The notes below the pieces were generated by a model that saw nothing but the letters and a program-made list of their open reading frames with translations, did no database searches and was not told where the DNA came from. Positions 60,454-64,000 of a stretch of 64,000 nt of DNA are shown one piece after another; position 1 is the stretch's first letter, and every line of letters starts with the position of its first letter. The position numbers were made by a program, and so were the translations under genes. This DNA comes from Periconia sp. R9002. Its lineage: Eukaryota > Ascomycota > Dothideomycetes > Pleosporales > Periconiaceae. The stretch spans positions 186,001 to 250,000 of the forward strand of contig JAMAHW010000031.1 in NCBI GenBank assembly GCA_023627715.1, given 5' to 3'.

Positions 60454-60865
60454 GGTCTTGCTAATTCTTAAGATTCAGCTTCTGGAAGCTTAATGAATCC
60501 AGGAAGATGCGCAGTAGTTGTATATGTGCTGGCCTTCTTCAGAAGTTGTGCTAATATATGTGCTTTATATCTAATGAGTAGAAATACTGGTATAATGTTG
60601 TCAGTAGATCATGATGGAATCCTGAAGAGGCTAATCATGCACCTTTCTTTGGGGCTGATAGTTTGTGACTGCTGGGTGAAGCTGCATCGGTTCCCCACAT
60701 GTCCACCAACGTTCGCCATACGCACCCCTCTTTCTCCTCCCTGTCGATCTTCCCCCAGAATTTTTTATCCGTTTTTTTAGGTGACATGATGTTCATACAA
60801 ACCGGTTCAAAACTCTTCGCAAGATTGAGTGAGGTTCATTGGGTAGAACATAAAGGTATTCAAGT
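60454..60865. promoter_or_regulatory. Shared divergent promoter of dioxygenase and hydroxylase
   Basis: 412 nt between two start codons transcribed away from each other, so both promoters must lie here. Bidirectional promoters are common in fungal catabolic clusters and are often controlled by a Zn2Cys6 activator. CGG triplets occur (near 60688 and 60803), but I could not define a paired site. Confidence 0.55.
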
Positions 60866-62635
60866 ATGAGCACCGCAGAGACGAATGATGATCGAGAACG
60901 TGCAATCGAGAGGTGCAAGGCAAATGTTCAATGTTTATTGAACCAGAAACATGGAGGGCTTAATGTGAGAGCATTATAATATCGATTTCCCTCTCTAAAA
61001 CACCGATTGTCAATATGCTAATAGACTTCAGGAGACTTCGTACCCGTCGACTAGCTTGAATTTTCTGAAAAATATACATCCAAGTTCCTCGAAACAGCTA
61101 CCCCCATCTCCCACGAACAACGACACATCTCCTTCCTTTAGTACATCAACAAAGCCCCCAACTGAACCTGCTAGCGGAGATAGTCTGATCAAACTCAACA
61201 TAATAATAAGCGGTGCCGGATTAGGCGGTCTCTCCACCGCAATCGCCCTCCGTCGCCGCGGCCACAAGGTCCAAGTCTTCGAAAAAGCGCCCGCTCTGAA
61301 CGAAGTAGGTGCCGGCATCCAAGTCCCTCCCAACAGCAGTCGCCTGCTTCTTAAACTGGGTTTGGGTCCGTATCTAGACGGCAAAACAGCAGAACCCGAA
61401 GCGATCCGAATGCGAAGATGGAAAAATGGGGTGGTTTTGAGCACAACGGCGTTGAAGGGTAGTTTTAGGGAGAAATTCGGGGCGCCGTATTTTGTTGTTC
61501 ATCGGGCCGGGTTGCAAGGTGCCCTATTTGAGTGCGCCAAAGACCTCGGTGTAGATGTTCATCTGGGGTCGGGAGTCTCACGGTACGATGAGGATGGGAC
61601 AGTGGTTCTTGAGAACGGTAGTATACACAGCGCGGACTTGATTGTTGCCGCAGATGGCATACATAGTTCTGCCCGGGGGGTTATCCTGGGTGGTGTCGAT
61701 CAGCCTGCTAGGGAAGCAGGGTTTGCGGCCTACAGAGCGGTTGTTGATGTTGAGTTGATGAAGCGGGATTCAGAGATTGCCTGGCTGTTAGACAGTCCAG
61801 GGCAGAATCTGTGGTATGTTGATTCCACTAACTCTCTCTTAATACATCAGTTACGGCCTTTTCAACATCCCCCTGGTAGAGAATTTCAGTTAATATGAGC
61901 ATATGCAATAGGATTGGAGACGGTCGACATGCAATGACGTATCCGATTGCGAATGGCAAATCTTTCAACATGGTGCTTTCGCACCCTTCAGATTCCGATC
62001 CTTCCACGTGGAGTCAGGATCAGAGAAGTATCATCCGCGAGATGAAAAAGAATTTTGAGAACTGGGATTCGAGGTACGTGACCCTTCGTTCCGTACTTCA
62101 CTCTGGCTCAATCAGCACTTCACTTACGCAATATAGCCTAGTGAAAGTGATCAATATGATCCAGACGACTCTCAAATGGCCACTCTTAACAGGAATCCCA
62201 TTATCACGATGGCTTTCCCCCACAAAGAAATTGCTCGTCATCGGTGATGCTGCACATGCTATGGTGCCCTACATGAGTGAGGGGGCAGCAATGGCTGTGG
62301 AGGATGGAGCTGCTCTCGCCGAGATCTTATCATTAATCACTTCTTATTCAGAAATCCCAGACGCACTCGTACTTTATGAGCGCGTGAGGATACTGCGAAC
62401 GGGCCAAATGCAGGAAGCAAGTCTGGTGAATGGGAAACTGTGGCATTTTGCCGATGGCGCAGAACAACAAGCAAGGGATATGGCCATGAAGAGAGCAGAG
62501 GGCGAAATAGAGGGGGATAATCCGAATCAATGGAGTGATTCTGAGACAGCGGCTTGGGCATATGGTTATGATGCGGAGTTTGAGGTCAGGAGGGCGTGGG
62601 ATGAGAGTGTTTCAAGAGCAAATGGCAAATTTTAG
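60866..62635 (+). CDS. FAD-dependent aromatic hydroxylase (salicylate/3-hydroxybenzoate hydroxylase family)
   Basis: Four exons: 60866-60964, 61032-61813, 61912-62073, 62137-62635 (513 aa). The Rossmann motif GAGLGGLSTAIALRRRGH binds FAD ADP; DLIVAADGIHSSAR is the DG motif; VIGDAAHAMVPYMSEGAAMA is the GD motif. These define class A flavoprotein monooxygenases. Because gentisate dioxygenase lies next door, the likely reaction is ring hydroxylation of 3-hydroxybenzoate (or salicylate) to gentisate; the substrate is inference. The large exon has no upstream ATG, so I placed the start in a 99-nt first exon opening MSTAETNDDRERA. Its donor gtgaga, a tgctaat branch site and the acceptor cttcag join in phase 0. 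The N-terminal extension of about 80 residues is unusually long. Confidence 0.85.
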
Positions 62636-62710
62636 AGAAGAGTTTGGAGTGTTCGTGGGGCCCTTAATGCATATGCCCGTGGGTATCATTGATTTCATGA
62701 CTAAATTCTA

Positions 62711-63652
62711 CTACTTCTGTCGCTTCCGTGCTTTTGATAGTGCGGCTGATATCGCTGCGACTTCTTCCTCGACGTCATTGTCATCTTCACTAACGTTATC
62801 ACCAGTAGTGGCATCGGCAGTATCCAGTCGGACACCATCATCATCATCCTCGTCTTCCTCATCATCTGCTGCTTCCGATTTTTCGTCGTCATGGCTAAAG
62901 CCTGAAAACTCTTCTTCCTCGTCCTCTTCAGCTTGGGCTTCTGCAGCATCTGTAATGTTGGTATCCGCAACGCTCTCAGCATCCCGTTTCCTCTTTCGAG
63001 GCATTTCACCCAATTTGCCTTCCCGACCCTCAACTCCCTGAGCAGAGCTCTCATTTGGAGGCGGCGTGAACCATGGAATCTTTCCTCTTATCCAATCGTT
63101 CAACACAATACGAGCCACTGCATCTAGATCTGCTTCACCTCCTTTCAGCAACCGACCTTGTTTGCGACAAAGGATCTCGAGGAAGCTTGTTGAATCTGTA
63201 TATCCAGATACCTCGTATGTTCGCTGGAGATGCTTGGGCTCTACTCGCTGGAGCACAGCCTCAACATATTGAGCTGGCCATTCAACGTTTTCCACTCGTA
63301 TACTGCCTCGAAGAAGAAGCTCTTCATCGGTGTCTTGTTGGTTGGGTGGCACAATACCAGGACAGTCGATTAGGTATATGCGCTTCATCAATGTGATGTA
63401 TTGCCAGACTTTGGTTTCTCCGGCTATGGGAGCAACAGTACAGACCCTCTTGTTACGGAGGGTATTCACGATAGATGACTTGCCGACGTTAGGGTAGCCA
63501 ATAAGGCCAACGGATATTTGTTTTCGATCGGAGTGGAGAGCGCTGAACTGTCTCAACAAGGAGATCAATGATCCTTTGCCAAAACTGTTGTTGATCGAAG
63601 CGTGGAATGCTAGTGTAGGGAATTCCTTGGAGAGATGTCGTACCCAAGCAGC
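62711..63652 (-). CDS. NOG2: NOG2-like nucleolar GTPase, C-terminal exon (partial)
   Basis: One minus-strand exon from 63652 (after acceptor tttcag) to the stop at 62711, 313 codons. It is the C-terminal half of a circularly permuted GTPase of the NOG2/NGP1 family, which acts in late 60S maturation. It begins AAWVRHLSKEFPTLAFHASI and contains G5-like SINNSFGKGSL, G1 GYPNVGKSS, G2/G3 region (PIAGETKVWQ, LIDCPGIVPP), GRLLKGGEADLDAVA and RGKIPWFTPPP. The acidic/basic tail (EEDEEEEFSGF and RKRQK) matches the family. The preceding conserved part (N-terminal domain and G4 NKCDLVP) is not present in the 348 nt that remain before the window edge. The gene is therefore incomplete here, through a long intron, the edge, or deletion. 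Confidence 0.85.
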   Translation of the reverse strand, partial: AAWVRHLSKEFPTLAFHASINNSFGKGSLISLLRQFSALHSDRKQISVGLIGYPNVGKSSIVNTLRNKRVCTVAPIAGETKVWQYITLMKRIYLIDCPGIVPPNQQDTDEELLLRGSIRVENVEWPAQYVEAVLQRVEPKHLQRTYEVSGYTDSTSFLEILCRKQGRLLKGGEADLDAVARIVLNDWIRGKIPWFTPPPNESSAQGVEGREGKLGEMPRKRKRDAESVADTNITDAAEAQAEEDEEEEFSGFSHDDEKSEAADDEEDEDDDDGVRLDTADATTGDNVSEDDNDVEEEVAAISAALSKARKRQK

Positions 63653-64000
63653 CTGAAACATGTCAGTCAGTCTCAACGCATGTTATCGCAATTGGAATAA
63701 TGAATAGAAATGTATGAAACGTTACTAAGAGGAACACCATAAAGCTGCGAAGCATAGCAAAGCAGAGGTAGCCCTCAACTCAAACGAGACACTAGACTCT
63801 GGCGACTCGCCACCAAAACGGTGGCTTGTCTAACCCACATACCATAACGGCAGCGAGAAGGCGAGACGTATTTGATCTTCCAAAGATGTAACAGAACCTA
63901 ACCATAGAGAGGGGAAGATCCTTGACTTATCGATGGGACAGAGGGAAACCAAACAGAGGGAGAAGATAGGAGAGGGATAACTTACACCGACTTTGCTAGG
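63653..64000. other. Upstream sequence of the NOG2-like exon
   Basis: On the minus strand a gtaagt donor sits at about 63979, after sequence that could encode ...PSKVG. This resembles the first-exon end of fungal NOG2 proteins. If real, the intron would be about 320 nt. A perfect 6-bp-stem hairpin lies at 63809-63825. No exon encoding the missing middle of NOG2 was found here. Confidence 0.35.

Noticed and set aside
61056..61058. TTG as the start of the FAD hydroxylase
   Set aside because: Nuclear fungal genes start at ATG, and an upstream exon with ATG splices in frame.

Overview
The window is eukaryotic and looks like a filamentous ascomycete (Pezizomycotina). Genes are dense and on both strands, most introns are 45-130 nt GT-AG introns with CTRAY-like branch sites, and many genes have close fungal relatives (PMT1, NTO1, MSH6, pescadillo/NOP7, GPI transamidase subunits, a HET-domain protein, a PTH11-like rhodopsin-domain protein, a DUF3431 protein). 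Gene style and family content resemble Dothideomycetes (perhaps Pleosporales); that placement is inference. All models below were spliced by hand by reading frame and splice signal, and every complete model closes in frame.

Layout. 0.1-4.7 kb: PMT1 protein O-mannosyltransferase (+), convergent with a 6-phosphogluconate-dehydrogenase-like oxidoreductase (-). 4.7-8.0 kb: a long stretch without a supportable gene. 8.0-9.4 kb: PTH11/rhodopsin-like seven-helix protein (+). 10.5-13.0 kb: F-box/LRR protein (+). 13.5-15.3 kb: RBR-type E3 ubiquitin ligase with two micro-exons (+), followed by a 166-bp MITE. 16.7-20.3 kb: NTO1-like PHD protein (+). 21.5-22.5 kb: Tra2-like RRM protein (+). 24.1-25.4 kb: DUF3431 type II membrane protein (+). 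26.2-28.1 kb: large unrecognised protein (+). 28.7-29.2 kb: O6-alkylguanine-DNA alkyltransferase (-). 29.8-31.5 kb: TPR protein (+). 32.2-34.5 kb: HET-domain protein (+). 35.0-36.3 kb: multi-pass membrane protein (-). 36.9-38.7 kb: PIG-S/GPI17 (-). 39.4-39.8 kb: small hypothetical (+). 40.4-41.5 kb: DJ-1/PfpI-like protein (+). 42.3-46.1 kb: MSH6 (+). 47.6-49.7 kb: tandem pair of small basic/acidic proteins (-). 50.6-52.1 kb: PIG-U/GAB1 (-), divergent from pescadillo NOP7 at 52.4-54.4 kb (+). 56.0-57.0 kb: hypothetical (+). 57.8-62.6 kb: a three-gene gentisate catabolism cluster. 62.7-64.0 kb: NOG2-like GTPase C-terminal part (-), running to the window edge.

How the genes fit together. Most are unlinked housekeeping genes. 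Two GPI-transamidase subunits (PIG-S and PIG-U) lie about 12 kb apart, and PMT1 also acts in the ER. DNA repair is represented by MSH6 and the alkyltransferase, chromatin by NTO1, and ribosome assembly by pescadillo and the NOG2-like GTPase. The one clear functional cluster is at 57.8-62.6 kb: an FAD aromatic hydroxylase, a gentisate 1,2-dioxygenase and an FAH-family (fumarylpyruvate-type) hydrolase. Together they would take a hydroxybenzoate to gentisate, open the ring and cleave the product, with the first two transcribed divergently from a shared promoter.

The most interesting oddities are the tandem paralog pair with SUMO-consensus tails, the MITE beside the RBR ligase, the 6-nt micro-exon that supplies a zinc-ligand cysteine, the DJ-1-like protein with Asp at the nucleophile position, and the NOG2-like gene with no recognisable G4 exon in the window. 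I did not find an undescribed multi-gene system that I can defend.
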